A stretch of DNA of 64,000 bases from Tachypleus tridentatus (GCF_004210375.1 NC_134830.1:9424001-9488000), one strand, 5' to 3'; shown: positions 1 to 11,800, numbered from the stretch's first letter. A program made the numbers and translations. The notes: generated by a model not told the origin, from the letters alone.

Positions 1-399
1 GAAAAGTCATACTAATTTAAATAACTATTTAATCTATAAACATACTTTAGGTTTATCAGCCTCCTCCTCCCCTCATAGCTGATCCTTTCCTCTCCTACTT
101 TTGAACTGAATATGTTGACGAAATTTGATTTTTTATGTTTTCATTTGTCTTATTACAATTATCTATATTTTACGGTTTTTTTAAAAATAAGTTTTTTTTA
201 CGTGCGTAAAAAATTTGACAACTCACACAAAGGCAAAACGGTCTTTATTTTTCATAAGCAAATTTTATATTTAACACAAAAGTCATATGCAATGATACTT
301 TAGAAACCGACTGAAACAAACCTGTCAACCATCTTGAACACGTTTGTATAAAGCTCAAGACACTCAAAACCACTTCAATGAAAAAACGCCAAAAATCAA

Positions 400-645
400 T
401 GTTCCAAGACCGGAAAGAAGACATTGGTTCTCATACCAACAGACAACAATAAACTATGCCTGCTGTGGAAAGGACTTTTTCATGTGCAGAAAGTAGCCAA
501 CAGAATGGATTATGAGGTGAAAGTGTATGGGAAAACCCAGATATAACATACCAATCTCTTCCAAAGGTACTTCAAGAGGAAAGAAAACACGGCGGGTGTA
601 GCTATCGAGGCACTGTTGGATGCGTCTCGTGTATTTTTTAAAATA
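400..645 (+). mobile_element. gypsy-type LTR retrotransposon remnant: integrase C-terminus
   Basis: The + strand frame from about 400 reads LVLIPTDNNKLCLLWKGLFH, then VANRMDYEVKVYGKTQI, stop, HTNLFQRYFKRKEN. This is the C-terminal GPY/F-like segment of Ty3/gypsy integrases, where LLWKGPF, DYxVxxxGK and HxNxLKRYxxR are typical. An in-frame TAA after KTQI and missing flanking pol sequence show that it is dead. The minus-strand frame at 454-654 is its shadow. Confidence 0.65.
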
Positions 646-1669
646 AAGAATCAAGAACGATAACTTTAATGACGATTAAGAGATACTAGACCTAAGACTA
701 CTGGAAAGAAATGAGACAAGGAATCAAACATAAATGAAGAACTGGCTTGTTTTATATTGTGCAAGCAGAGAGACAGTAATAGCAGGTTTACTTATGTAAC
801 TGCTTGAGAATCAAATGAGGTGTAGTTCAATTGTGGTGCATTGACCTTATTCTAATATTCAGTGTTTTTCGAAGCTCCAACTGAGTATTGTTAAAGATTA
901 CCTAATAGTTTGTACAGAAAGAAAATATAGGTGCTCAGCTAAGAAATTTATACATGGACATATGAACAACTGGTTACTGTATGGAGAAAATCACCGAAAA
1001 TGAAAATAAAACAAAGTTGGCGAAATATATATTTAGTGTGCTTCTAAATTTAACCATAACTAATATGTAGTGAAGATTATTCAATTGTTATAATGAAAGA
1101 AAATAAATACTGTATAAATAGAAAAGAGAAAAATAATTTCTTCAAATGGAGTTCTACAGTAATCAAACTCGCCTGTGTGAAATATTTCACAAAATATAAT
1201 TATTTAAATCTTTGAATATATCTGTAGTTGCCCATATGGTAGTGTAGGTGAAGTTATCACTGACTATTATAATGACAGAGATTAATTTTATTTTTAGTCA
1301 AATGGTGTTCTAAACTAAATTGACTAGCCCGTGTGGAATTTAACGAAAAACAAATATTTAAAGCCTGCAATACAACGGAGATCGAAAAATGTAAAAGCAA
1401 TTGTATAGACATTTTAATTGTTTTGAATACTATTTTAAATAAGTGGATTGTATTGTCAGTTTATTGTTGAAATTTGTAGCCAACAGTTCATATGCACCTA
1501 TTGTGAAAAATCGCGACCGATGTAAAACGTGACCATCGTTAGCCAGCTGAGATTACACAGTTGTGTATGATCGTGAAAGACAAACAGCAGAAGTGGGCCT
1601 ATACATACATAACTGTTGTTGTGGTTAGACAGAATGTAGAGATTACCATTATGCCATATTTCTTTTGAT
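646..1669. other. AT-rich stretch, possible LTR region
   Basis: No coding signal was seen. The stretch lies between the end of a gypsy-type Pol and a Gag on the same strand, so it could hold one or more LTRs. I could not define LTR ends, a primer-binding site or a polypurine tract by eye. Confidence 0.3.
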
Positions 1670-2178
1670 AAATGGATTGAGAAGGATTAGCAACTTCATC
1701 TTTACTTAAAGATGGTGAACTACGAAGATTTGTTAAATAACAAGTAGTAGTAGGAAAAGAAAGAAAATAAGAGTATGGAAAGAATGGAACACAACGTGAA
1801 ATCACCTACATATCACAACAAAGGTGGAACAACGAATGAAAATGGATACAGGACCAACTAATCCAACCTGCCCAAATTTTATGAAGAATGATAACATGGA
1901 TGCTTTCCTGGTAAGAGACGAAATATTCGTCCACATTAGAAACTGGGATAAAGGTGGCTGTACAATCAGTCTCAGCCCATTTCTCACGTAAAAAGGCCTT
2001 TAAATATATCTAGGTATGACGTCATGGACTATGAGAAGTTACATGTGATGTTAATAAAACACAATGAACTCACCGACGAAGGAACTCACAAGAAATTCAA
2101 TCTAAACACTGGAGAAACTATACTTCACTTTGTGACACGTTGTTGGCGACACTTCACAAGAGCACCGCATATATCTTA
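1670..2178 (+). mobile_element. gypsy-type LTR retrotransposon remnant: Gag
   Basis: Broken + strand frames carry Gag signals. First comes an ELRRFVK-like charged segment near 1715-1735. Next is MDAFLVRDEIFVHIRNWDKG followed by ISLSPFLT at about 1890-1985. Last is YDVMDYEKLHVMLIKHNELT, then KKFNLNTGETILHFVTR, at about 2013-2140. The order 'MDAFLxRFERF..W..ISLSPLLTGKA..YDxLKxALLKRxxLTEEGxRKKF..GETxxxF' is that of gypsy Gag proteins common in arthropods. Stops and frameshifts interrupt it and the zinc knuckle is missing. The minus-strand frames at 1599-1987 are shadows. Confidence 0.6.
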
Positions 2179-2199
2179 AATTATTTATTCAATTGTAAA

Positions 2200-2938
2200 T
2201 GTTTTAATCATTACTACCACAATCTTCCTTTAAGGTAAGTGGTCGAAAAGTGGATCTTATTTATATAGTAATACACTTAAAATATTTTTATTGTACGGAG
2301 AATAATTCAGCTTTTTACCCCATGGCTAATTTATCGTAAATTATAGCGCACTTGACATTTCACTCTAAATTCATCATTAAATGTTCGTTTATAATTAAGT
2401 CATTGCACAGTAATCCCTGTTATCGTCACGATTCAATATTGTGAATTGTTTACACACAAAATATTTTATCCTATTCTTATAAATTACAGCTTTCACCTAC
2501 AGTAAATTCATAACTTATTGTTATTATTTCCGGATTTTAACTCATGAACACATCGTATGGTAAACGTTTTCTCTCACTGATACAATTATAACACCACTTT
2601 TAGCGAACTTACGAAAAAGTAATTGATTCTACGTGTATCATTACAAGATCACTGATAATCTCTTATTACAGTAAATGTTATTCATTGTTATCATTATACA
2701 CATACAATACAATGTTAATTTGAAGTGAAGCATTTGCTTTTTGAAAACATTGAAGTGAATTATTTTCAGTGCGAAAATTGAATATTTTACAACCAATTAT
2801 AACAAACCCTTTCCTAAGTCACTATTTTAGTTTTCTTTCTTGTCATAGCTACCTGTATTAAACTTATAGTATAGTAAATATTTCACCTTACTGACAGCTT
2901 GTTCACTCTGGGTCCAGTGAATTGGTGGCACTGCAAAT
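2200..2938. repeat. decayed periodic AT-rich repeat, left block
   Basis: Related words recur without coding potential: variants of CAGTAAATGTTT near 2405, 2558, 2669 and 2873, each followed at a similar distance by variants of TTGTTATCATTAT. The same words return at 3780-4760. This looks like an old tandem array, roughly 58 bp per unit, that has diverged. Confidence 0.35.
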
Positions 2939-2941
2939 ATA

Positions 2942-3418
2942 CCGTGTTTCTCCGAAAATAAGACAGGGCTTATATTAATTTTCACTCCAAAATATGACAC
3001 TAGGGCTTATTTTCGGGGGGGTGTCTTGTCTTATTTTGATATATTAAAAAAATGATGTTAATTTATAACATAATTTATAATTTATTTAAAATTATAAGAC
3101 CTCTAAATAAATAGAAATTACGAAAAACATCCACAAACTCATTAACAGGAATTTATTCAAAAACAATCATATCGTCATCCTCTGGAATGTCTTGCAAATC
3201 ATCTGTTTTTAAAATTCCTGCTGAGTTTTCACTTAACTCAATTTCTTGTAGAATTCTATTTAATAATAAACTATTATTAAACTAACTGATTAATACTTAA
3301 ACTAATTAACTAACTATTAAACTAATTAATAAATTAATTTTTTTTATTTCTTTCCTGTTCCTGCCACTCTTAACTAGGGCTTATTTTAAGGGTAGGTCTT
3401 ATTATCGGAGAAACACGG
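2942..3418. mobile_element. pogo/Tigger-like non-autonomous DNA transposon with TA target site
   Basis: The ends are inverted repeats: CCGTGTTTCTCCGAAAATAA at the left and the reverse complement of CCGTGTTTCTCCGATAATAA at the right, flanked by TA on both sides. Internal GGGCTTATTTTAAGG-type subterminal repeats are also inverted. On the minus strand at 3153-3265 a frame reads ELSENSAGILKTDDLQDIPE then DDDMIVFE and stop, an acidic tail like that of pogo/Tigger transposases. This therefore looks like an internal deletion derivative of an autonomous element. Element type is inferred from the TA duplication and the acidic tail. Confidence 0.7.
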
Positions 3419-3770
3419 TATTAACATAATACCGATTTCTACCATAACTGATACTATTGACAGCATAGAAGATGTTTCACGTGATGTTTTCATTATATAT
3501 TTACCAATACTTAAATTAACTAACTATTAAACTAATTAATAAATTAATTTTTTTTTTATTTCTTTCCTCTTCCTGCCACTCTTAACTAGGGCTTATTTTA
3601 AGGGTAGGGCTTATATTAAAACTATCCCCAAAATCACACTAGGTCTTATTTTATGGCTAGGTCTTATTATCGGAGAAACACGGTATTAATATAATACCGA
3701 TTTCTACCATAACTGATACTATTGACAGCATTGAAGATGTTTCACGTGATGTTTTCATTATATATTTACC
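3292..3770. repeat. direct tandem duplication of transposon right end plus flank
   Basis: Bases 3292-3509 (AT-rich interior, right end of the pogo-like element, then flanking DNA with ATACCGATTTCTACCATAAC) are repeated at 3510-3770. The second copy carries about 45 extra bases (AAAACTATCCCCAAAATCAC and neighbours) beside its terminal repeat. The breakpoints share the word AATACTTAA. Confidence 0.75.
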
Positions 3771-5460
3771 AATACTGAAATCGTTTCAAAGTAAATGTTT
3801 ACCTTAATAGTTTATTTTAAAATTATATCTAATTAACTCACTGCACAACAAATGTTTCCTTTTTATCCTTAAACATTTAATTATAATAAACTCATGAGAC
3901 ACTGCAGTAAACCTTTTCAAAATGTTATCATTATAATTTTCCTTTCAGCGAGATTATATCACAGTAAATATTTTACCAATTAAATGTTCCAATATGTTAT
4001 TTTTTTCCCAATTTCTCTTCCCATCATATAGTAAGCATCACTTTACCGTTATAAAAAGCTATTTATAATGAAATTATCAAAAAGTGATTCAATTCATTGG
4101 TATCTCGATGTGTTTAGTTGTTGCCAACTTATTTCAAAATATTTATCTCGTTGTTGTCAATATACAATTTCGTGAAACAGAATAATCCACCTTATATCAT
4201 AATTACTTCTATTCGCAACACCGAAAATGTCTCTTCATTTGAAAGTGAGCCTCATGGTTCCGGTTATCCACTTAATTATAATACTTAACATATTGCTAAT
4301 TCTTTACCTCAACGTTATTCGTATAATTTATATATCACAAGTTCGTCACACAGTAAATGTTTAAACTGACTTTCTCGTTATCATTACTTAATTAATTGAT
4401 TTCATAATCTTTAATTAGCTCGTAGTTAAAATATCGGGCATAAAGTGTTTCATCTCATTGTTATTATCTAATATTCAGTTCTAATGACAAAATCGCAAAG
4501 TTAGATACATTTAATTATAAAATACTCTTAAATGCTTTTCATTATTCTGACATTTTGAAATTACTTCGAGAAATCTCTTCGCACCAAATGTTTAATATGA
4601 CTACTATTACAATTTTAACTAAGATTAAAATACTTAGTAAACAATTATCTTTAAACTCTCTGTTATGTTTAACGTCACTATTACATTATTTACAAGTACA
4701 TTCCACTGCCATGTTCTTTTATTCTTATCATTCAAGGATACTTATAGCATATATAGTAAACCAATTTTCCTTCTTAATGTAATTGTGATTAAATTTAATC
4801 AAATTATTCCACATTAAAATACTGTTTTGATTATTATTTATTACGAATCGTTGCAATGTGTTTAGCGTCAATGTTTGCATGTCACTTTTCTTAATAGAAA
4901 ACATCTTTTAAATCAAAGATTTTACGTTATTCACCTATTATCATACAAGCACCATTGATTTTCATCAATATCTATAAAGTTAATGTAAGACCAACAGCAG
5001 AGTAGATATTTCACCAGCCACCTTTTTACAATTGGAAGAATACTTATGACGAACATATGAAGTCTTTGAAAAGACCATATTAAAAGGATTTTATTCTAAG
5101 AATTCCAATTTAAAACCCGATCTTCACAGTAGTTTCGTTTTTTCGCAGCGATTTCGCCAAAGAGAAAAAGTGATTAACATTTACTCCTCTTCCAGAAATT
5201 ACTACATCATGAAAGTGAAGCTCATTACAACTACTGCAACAAATACATAATTAGCACGAGTGTTTGTCTTGAATCTTCCCCCTACTAACTTTTTGAAAGA
5301 AAAAAAAAAAAACCAACAGATGATAAAACTAACATCACATATTACTATCCGGATGTTTACTCAAAAATTTACGTTTATCATAACAATAAATTTAGTTATC
5401 CTATTTACATCTACACGATAATTCTTCAACGCTATTTTTTTTTTTTAATAAGAATATGAA
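3771..5460. repeat. decayed periodic AT-rich repeat, right block
   Basis: Variants of CAGTAAATGTTT occur near 3795, 3844, 3902, 3961, 4028, 4351 and 4750, with intervals of 49, 58, 59 and 67 bp in the tightest stretch, interleaved with TTATCATTATAATT-like words. No gene was seen. The 75-residue frame at 4555-4782 is a chance frame in this AT-rich DNA. From about 5000 the periodicity fades and nothing is recognisable to 5460. Confidence 0.35.
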
Positions 5461-5469
5461 ATTACTACA

Positions 5470-6118
5470 GCATACCCTCACCTGTTCGCGGGTTAGGCTC
5501 TTAACCCTATCGCATCGTATGCCGGTATACCGGGCTAGCGTCATAAAAACGAATGCTCAGTAAACCGAGTTTTTGTAGGTTATAGAGACTAAAAGCGCTT
5601 TTCGAGGGTATGTCTGTATTTACTCTCTCAAGCAGTTTTATCGATTGTCGTCTTTATCGAACAATTATTACCGAATTGTACTGTACTGTATTATTATTAC
5701 CTAACTGTGCGTACTGTATTTATCTGTCAAAGTTTGCCTTTAAATTTGTTCCACTTTCTGTCAATTCTTATTCATGTGTTGTACGCATAGAAAATGGCTT
5801 TACGAAACAGTAATACAGTATGGGTAACTATACTATGCGGTGTTACTGTCCTCCTGTACCTACGTTTCTTTTTGATTAAAATATTGTTGCAGTACAAAAT
5901 TAAAATGTTTACATTATCATTACTACATTAGTGAAATACATGACTGCATGCAATATTACTACATTATTACTGTATTAATGAGTAAGAGTGTATTTAGAAA
6001 GTGACTGGGAAGCATTCAGTACTGTATATAATCTCATACATAGAAGTTTTAAAACTGCATCCAATATTCGCGGGGGGTAAAGAACGTAACCCCCGCGAAT
6101 AGCGAGGGAATATTGTAT
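5470..6118. mobile_element. non-autonomous DNA transposon with terminal inverted repeats
   Basis: The left end contains ACCCTCACCTGTTCGCGGGT. The right end, read on the minus strand, starts TTCCCTCGCTATTCGCGGGG. Together they form imperfect CG-rich inverted ends around an AT-rich interior with no real coding sequence. CCCTCGCTATTCGCGG-type ends are familiar from pogo/Tigger-derived MITEs in many animals. The frames at 5610-5813 and 5975-6160 (minus) are not protein-like. Confidence 0.5.
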
Positions 6119-7869
6119 ATCAAACTGATATTTCACCAGTGTTATCTTAAAATTTCCCATTCATCGTTGCCGTTACGACGCATCTGGTTATTCTTCTAGT
6201 CTCCGTAGTTCTCCTCTACCTTCCGTTCAAAATCCGCTTTCGTGCCCTTCTACCACACCATTCGATACTATCTCACGTTGTCAACTACGTCACGAAGCAC
6301 AAAAAAACGCCTTATATAGCACTCATTGGCCTTTTCACTGTATTCTAGTGCAACAAATAGAGAATATAGCTCTCATATTCTGACGCAAAGTTTTAACTTT
6401 CAGATCTTTATTAAGCACCAAACGTGTTTAAGAGTAATAAACATTTGTTTTTATAAAAGGTTAAATGAAAATTGTGTAACATGCTTAACGAAAAGTCAAA
6501 AAAACATTCTAGAAATTTTGCGGAAGTGCACAACCATATAACACCTATTATGTAACCTTTATATTGCGATATAATATCCCGTAGCGCCATCTATTATCTC
6601 GAATATTGTTTTCAATAACAAAAAGAAATATCCTGATGCGTTACAGCCCCATCTATCAGAAAGAATATTATTTATAAAATATAAAAAAGGAAAATCCTGA
6701 AGTATTAACAAAGCTTAAGTTTTCCCGATATACAAGTCCAAACTATTTAAAAGTTGTCTTTTAAACAATTTAAAGTTATAATCAAATATATTAAAATCTA
6801 GTTGATTGTAAACTTGTTTAGACCTTGCCCTACGTGTTCAAAATTACGAACAAAGCTATTTCAAATATTTGATGAATTTAAAAAATTATAACCAAAACTC
6901 AATCAACGAGAAAATAAACATATTTTTTAAATTTAAGTTTACTCGATAAAATCGGGAAAAAAGCAATATTACTTGTGTGTTTATTTCGGAAATATAGCTC
7001 ATTATGACAAAAATCACACAAAGTTCACACTTCTACGTTAGAAGTGCTTTTAATAATTCACCATATGACAATACAAACAAATCCACAACTCGCAATGATT
7101 TCAAAATATATTCTTTTTCAGTACAAGTACATTTAGTATTTCTTTCCCTTCGTACATTTTGTTTTACATATTAAACCATGTATTGTTCTTCTTGATGACA
7201 GAAAACCCACTTGAAACAAAAATGTATCTCGGAATGGTTAACTTGAAAATGTCCTTAAAAGATTGAAACGTTGTTCTATGCTTTATTAATAAAAATGTTA
7301 AAACGCATACCAGCCATGTTTTGTTTGTTTTATAATCTGTTATGGTATATACTTACCTGCAAAAACATGTTAGCATACATCGTAACATGAAAGTGAATAA
7401 AACAGGTCAGCAATTAGTTTCACTTTGTTTAGTGTAATTATTTATTTTTTTAAAATACATTCAAGCAATGAACACTATCAAGAAATCAGAGCTAATTTCG
7501 CGTACTCGTTCTGCTCCTTTTTAAGGCCATATTCATGTAGATTATTATGGTACCGTTAATGCAAAAATACCCTATCGTTCGATCTGATTTTGTGAACTTC
7601 TTACACAGTTCAAGGTCTATTTCGCCATTTCACATATATTCACGCTTTTAATGTTGCCATAATAGCTGAAAAACAATATGAAGTTACAGCAGTCTGGTAA
7701 TAAATATATATATATAATAAACAATGAACTGTAGTAATAATTTCATTAAATAACATTTGTATCCATAATTATTATGCAGAAATCCAAAATAACAACCACC
7801 TTTATGTGTATGTCTCATTATAGTTTCCGGTCCAGGTTGTCATACGGACATGTTTATGGTTTGTTTCCT
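6119..7869. other. non-coding; CpG-containing patch at 6150-6310, otherwise AT-rich
   Basis: 6150-6310 is clearly richer in C, G and CpG than its neighbours and contains a CRE-like TACGTCAC at about 6290 and a TATATAG at about 6313. It lies upstream of the Ena exons on the same strand. The remainder to 7869 is AT-rich with no exon or repeat that I recognise. Confidence 0.3.
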
Positions 7870-8137
7870 TTGTAATTTCGCGTAAAGCTACACGAAGGCT
7901 ATTTACGTTAGTCGTCCCTAATTTAGCGGTATAAGACTAGAGGGAAAGCTGCTAGTCATCTCCACCCACCGCCAACTGTTGGGTTACTCTTTTACCAACG
8001 AATAGTGGGATTGGTCGTCACATTATAACGCCCCCACGGCTGAAACGGCCAGCACGTTTAGTATGACGGGGATTCGAACCCACGACCCTCAGATTACGAG
8101 TCGAACGCCTTAACCCACCTGACAATGCTAGGCCGCC
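7870..8137 (-). mobile_element. tRNA-derived SINE, copy 1
   Basis: On the minus strand a tRNA-like head carries the B-box word GGTTCGAATCC (8070-8087). A body follows with CAATCCCACTATTCGTTGGT, a stretch about TGATGACTAGCAGC, and a tail near AGCTTTACGCGAAATT. Four more copies or fragments of this body lie in the window. An A-box-like word is degraded. Confidence 0.85.
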
Positions 8138-8647
8138 TACATATTTAATGCTACACATCCCACAAGGGCGCACGCACTCAGCTTCCTACCCTTATTTGAT
8201 TTTTGTACAATTTTCCATGACGTCTGACAAGATTAACATCGGCGTTTGGATTTTGTTCGATAAATGGGATATTCCCACCGTATTCGGGTATTACTTTCAC
8301 ATACATTATCCGTTATGACAATAAGTTGACAACCTGGACTGCTACAACAAATGCGATATTTAATTCATTGTTGTTTTATGGTGCTGATTTAATGGGTTAT
8401 TAGCAATTACTGTAAAATTTGTTTATATTTATAGGTAGAAATGATTAAGGATATTATTGTCATTTGTGCAATATTTCTGAAGTTCACATAATATCAATAA
8501 CTTGGTGTTAAAAACAAAATGTGACATCAATCTTTATTGCTAAATATAATGTGGACAGTTTTAATACTAATTAACTTTTTCATGTGTTGGTACAATAGTT
8601 GTACAGAAGGTCTAATAGAAGCTATAAACTTATCTAATTTCGTGCAG
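8138..8647. other. presumed intron upstream of first Ena exon
   Basis: AT-rich DNA ending in the acceptor of the exon at 8648. No other exon or element recognised. Confidence 0.4.
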
Positions 8648-8813
8648 AGCAGTCGCTTGCATCGGCAAAAACCCTTCTGTGATGATTTACGATGACCAGA
8701 ATAAACGATGGATTCACAGTGGTTCATCGAGTGGTCTTTCTAAAGTCCATATCTACAATCATGTTGCCAATAATGCATTTAGGGTGGTGCGAAGAAAACT
8801 AAAAGACCATGAT
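8648..8813 (+). CDS. ena: Ena/VASP exon: N-terminal half of EVH1
   Basis: Acceptor TGCAG ends at 8647 and donor GTATGT begins at 8814. The first base completes a codon begun in an unseen upstream exon, which fits family members whose first exon codes only the first residues. The exon encodes the start of EVH1, including SVMIYDDQNKRW, SGSSSGLSKVHIYNH and NNAFRVVRRKLKDHD. The Tyr of MIYDD and the Trp of KRW match two of the three aromatic residues known to grip the FPPPP ligand. Odd points: the segment before SVMIYDD reads CIGKNP where the family usually has an ARA-type stretch, and RVVRRKL replaces the usual RVVGRKL. The 66-residue minus-strand frame over this exon is a shadow. Confidence 0.85.
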
Positions 8814-11800
8814 GTATGTATACATTTATACGAGTTGATATTTTCAAAATAATTTTTAGTTTTCTTTTATGTTTCTTAATGTTTGATCTCATTTCTGACC
8901 CAGGAGAAAGCAGGCTTATTGAGCATATGTGCGAGGACGTTATTCTTATCTTTGGAAGACCCTCGACCTGAGCCGTGTATGGTAGCTCTAAATGTAGAAT
9001 GTACGTTGGACCTTGTCCTTTTATATAATCTCGTGCGCATTACTGATATATCCAACATACCATATGTCATAGTACTTACTTCAAAAGATTAAATTTGATA
9101 TTTTGAATGTGGAAAAGACATATCTACAGTCAATTTGATTTTTTTATCAAACATTTAGGTTCATTGGTTTCTGATGGCTTGCCAGATTTTGAAACTATTT
9201 TAAAACTGCATCACAAAACATTTTTCGAGATTCTGCATTTTGTTACAAATGGTGTAAGTAAGTTTTGGACATTTACATATTCCACTGAAGTTTGTTTTTG
9301 AGCATTTTTCTAAGTAATTAATAATATTATCTGAATAGATTATTAAAATCTCCACCGAGAGTATTTGGTAATGTGGATGGCACAACACGAGTCAGAAAAC
9401 CAAGTTGTGTTAATTAGAAAATTGCATAGATGTGAAACATTTCTTTATTAAAATGTCCTGATAGAATTTAAATTAACCCATGATTAGTACTGTTATTGTA
9501 TTAAACAAATGTTGATAACTATTTCAGTACAGTTTTAACTAATTAAATTTGCTGTTTTGAAAACGTATATTTTCAGTTTTTGTTTCAATGTGCTATACTG
9601 CTGCTAATTTATTCAATGTAAAATGAGTGTATTTATCATGCTTATTTGAAATGGTAATAAATTGGACATAAGTTCTGTGGTACAAATTATGTTAGGTATG
9701 GTATATAACCCATGGTATTAGCAACATTTTAAAACTACAATAGATTTCAGTGACAGTTATTATTGTGTTATGCACATATTGTGTCTCTATCTCTCCTGTA
9801 TATGTGTGTGTGTGTGGATTGCAAATATAAGTATGTATGTATTGTTACAAGATATATTTTTTAAAGCTCTAAGTTTAGAATAAGGGACTTTGAGAAATAC
9901 CTAACACAAAGATGAGATTACAAATACAAGTGGACAATGAAACAACAATGAGATGGAATGTTTATTTTTTTAACCAATAGAATGAATCATTCTGCATGTT
10001 AACATTTTTGGATCTGTGTTACATATTGAGTTGATTTTTACATTGGGATGGTGTAGATAGCAGGAAGGCCTACAACAACTTATAAAGTGTAAAAACCTAT
10101 AAAGAAATTTTAAAGAAGAAATAAAACTGATTTGTTGTTGTTACATAGACTGGGAATGGAATTATTTTTACCATATAATTAAAAGTTATCTTTGTTTTTG
10201 TTTTTCTTCTGTAAATATTTACATTTCTTTTAACCCTTGTTCTTCACATATAGGTGTTTTGGTGCACTCTGAATATTAGGTGCTTTTTATCAAATTTGTT
10301 ATAAAAATTGTTTTGCTAAAGCCACACAGAGAATACAGTTGAAGTTTAAATTATATTAAAGGTCAGAATAGGGAAACACAAAGTATTATAAACATTGCAG
10401 CTGAACATGTTTCTGTAACAGGCCATATGTGTGACTGTTAGAATAAGTGAATTGTAGATACAGGTACAGGACAGAATTGTATCAGCAGGTTATTGTTAGA
10501 AGGATGAGGTATAACAATTGCAGGTCCAACTTTTGTCAATGGAGGTACCAGTTACACTTCCTTGGACTCTAGGTGATAAGTCTGAGAGCTTATAACACTA
10601 AAAACTGGGTTTTGATATTTGTAGTTGACTTTGTGCTTAACTACAAATGAATATTCACTCCATTGCTCAAGTATATAAACCGTCATTGACGTTAATAGAA
10701 AAGTTTGTACGTGACAATATTTAAATTTAAGTATTGGAGTGACTGCCATACTTTATCAGACCCTAGAGAATGACTTCTGGTGGCACTTAAAATGTTATCA
10801 TTGGTGCAGTATGGAAAAGATGCAGATATAAATATATATATGTCAGGTTATCAACTGTACAATATTGAAAATATGCAGATATAAATATATATATATATAT
10901 ATGTATGTATATATCTGTTAGGTTGTTATCAACTGTGCAATTCTAAAAGGGTTGAAGTACAACAAGGCTACAGCAACTTTCCATCAGTGGCGAGACAACT
11001 GACAAATTTATGGTTTGAACTTCAGTAGTAAAGAGGAAGCAGACAATTTCTCTCTGACAATGCAGAGAGCACTGGAAAAACTAACTCAAAATAATGGTAT
11101 TTTTGTCTTATAAACTCCAACTACAATGTGTAGATGCAATGCATTTAAAATTATTTGAGTGTCGGGTTTTGAGAAAATCATGTATAAAAAAATATTTACT
11201 ATCATATCATTAAGGTAATTCGTCACATTAACAGATCTTAATACTTTTTAATTTTTTTGTTATGATTGTCACTACTAATTAAAAAGCACTGTTAGTTTTA
11301 ATTATTATAGATGCGTGTATTAGAGTGTCATAACTGTATACATATTACCTCAGTATCTACTAAGAATCATAATAAAAAGACTTAATCATAAACTTTCTTT
11401 ATCATTTAATATTTGAAGCACCATGAACAACAAATAATTCACATTTCCTACTAATGTAAAGATTCATGCTTGTGTGAATAACATGTTTTATCTTTACCAC
11501 TGATTGTGTGAACAACGTGATGTTATCTTTACCACTGATTGTGTGAATAACGTGATGTTATTTTTACCACTGATATTTAATTCTGTACAGTTATTCTACT
11601 ATCGTAATGCCAGATTCTCTTGACCGTTTCACATGAGCAGTAACATGCAAAAAGCTGAAGTAAGTAATGTACTGATATATCCTTGTCACTTTCAGTCTAT
11701 ATCAACATCTGTGTTGTTTTTCAACTTGCTAGGTGAAGAAATCACTCCTACAGTCTGTTAGAGCTTCAGAGAAGACAACATAATGTTTTTCTCCACTTTC

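Noticed and set aside
112-303. 63-residue + frame at the window start
   Set aside because: AT-rich and Phe/Tyr/Lys-rich, typical of chance frames; no similarity to the nearby gypsy remnants.
2013-2026. Perfect CRE word TGACGTCA
   Set aside because: It lies inside the decayed gypsy Gag reading frame and is most simply explained as coding sequence.
10829-10905. TA-rich tracts as possible regulatory or origin sites
   Set aside because: Simple dinucleotide microsatellites of a kind common in this AT-rich genome.
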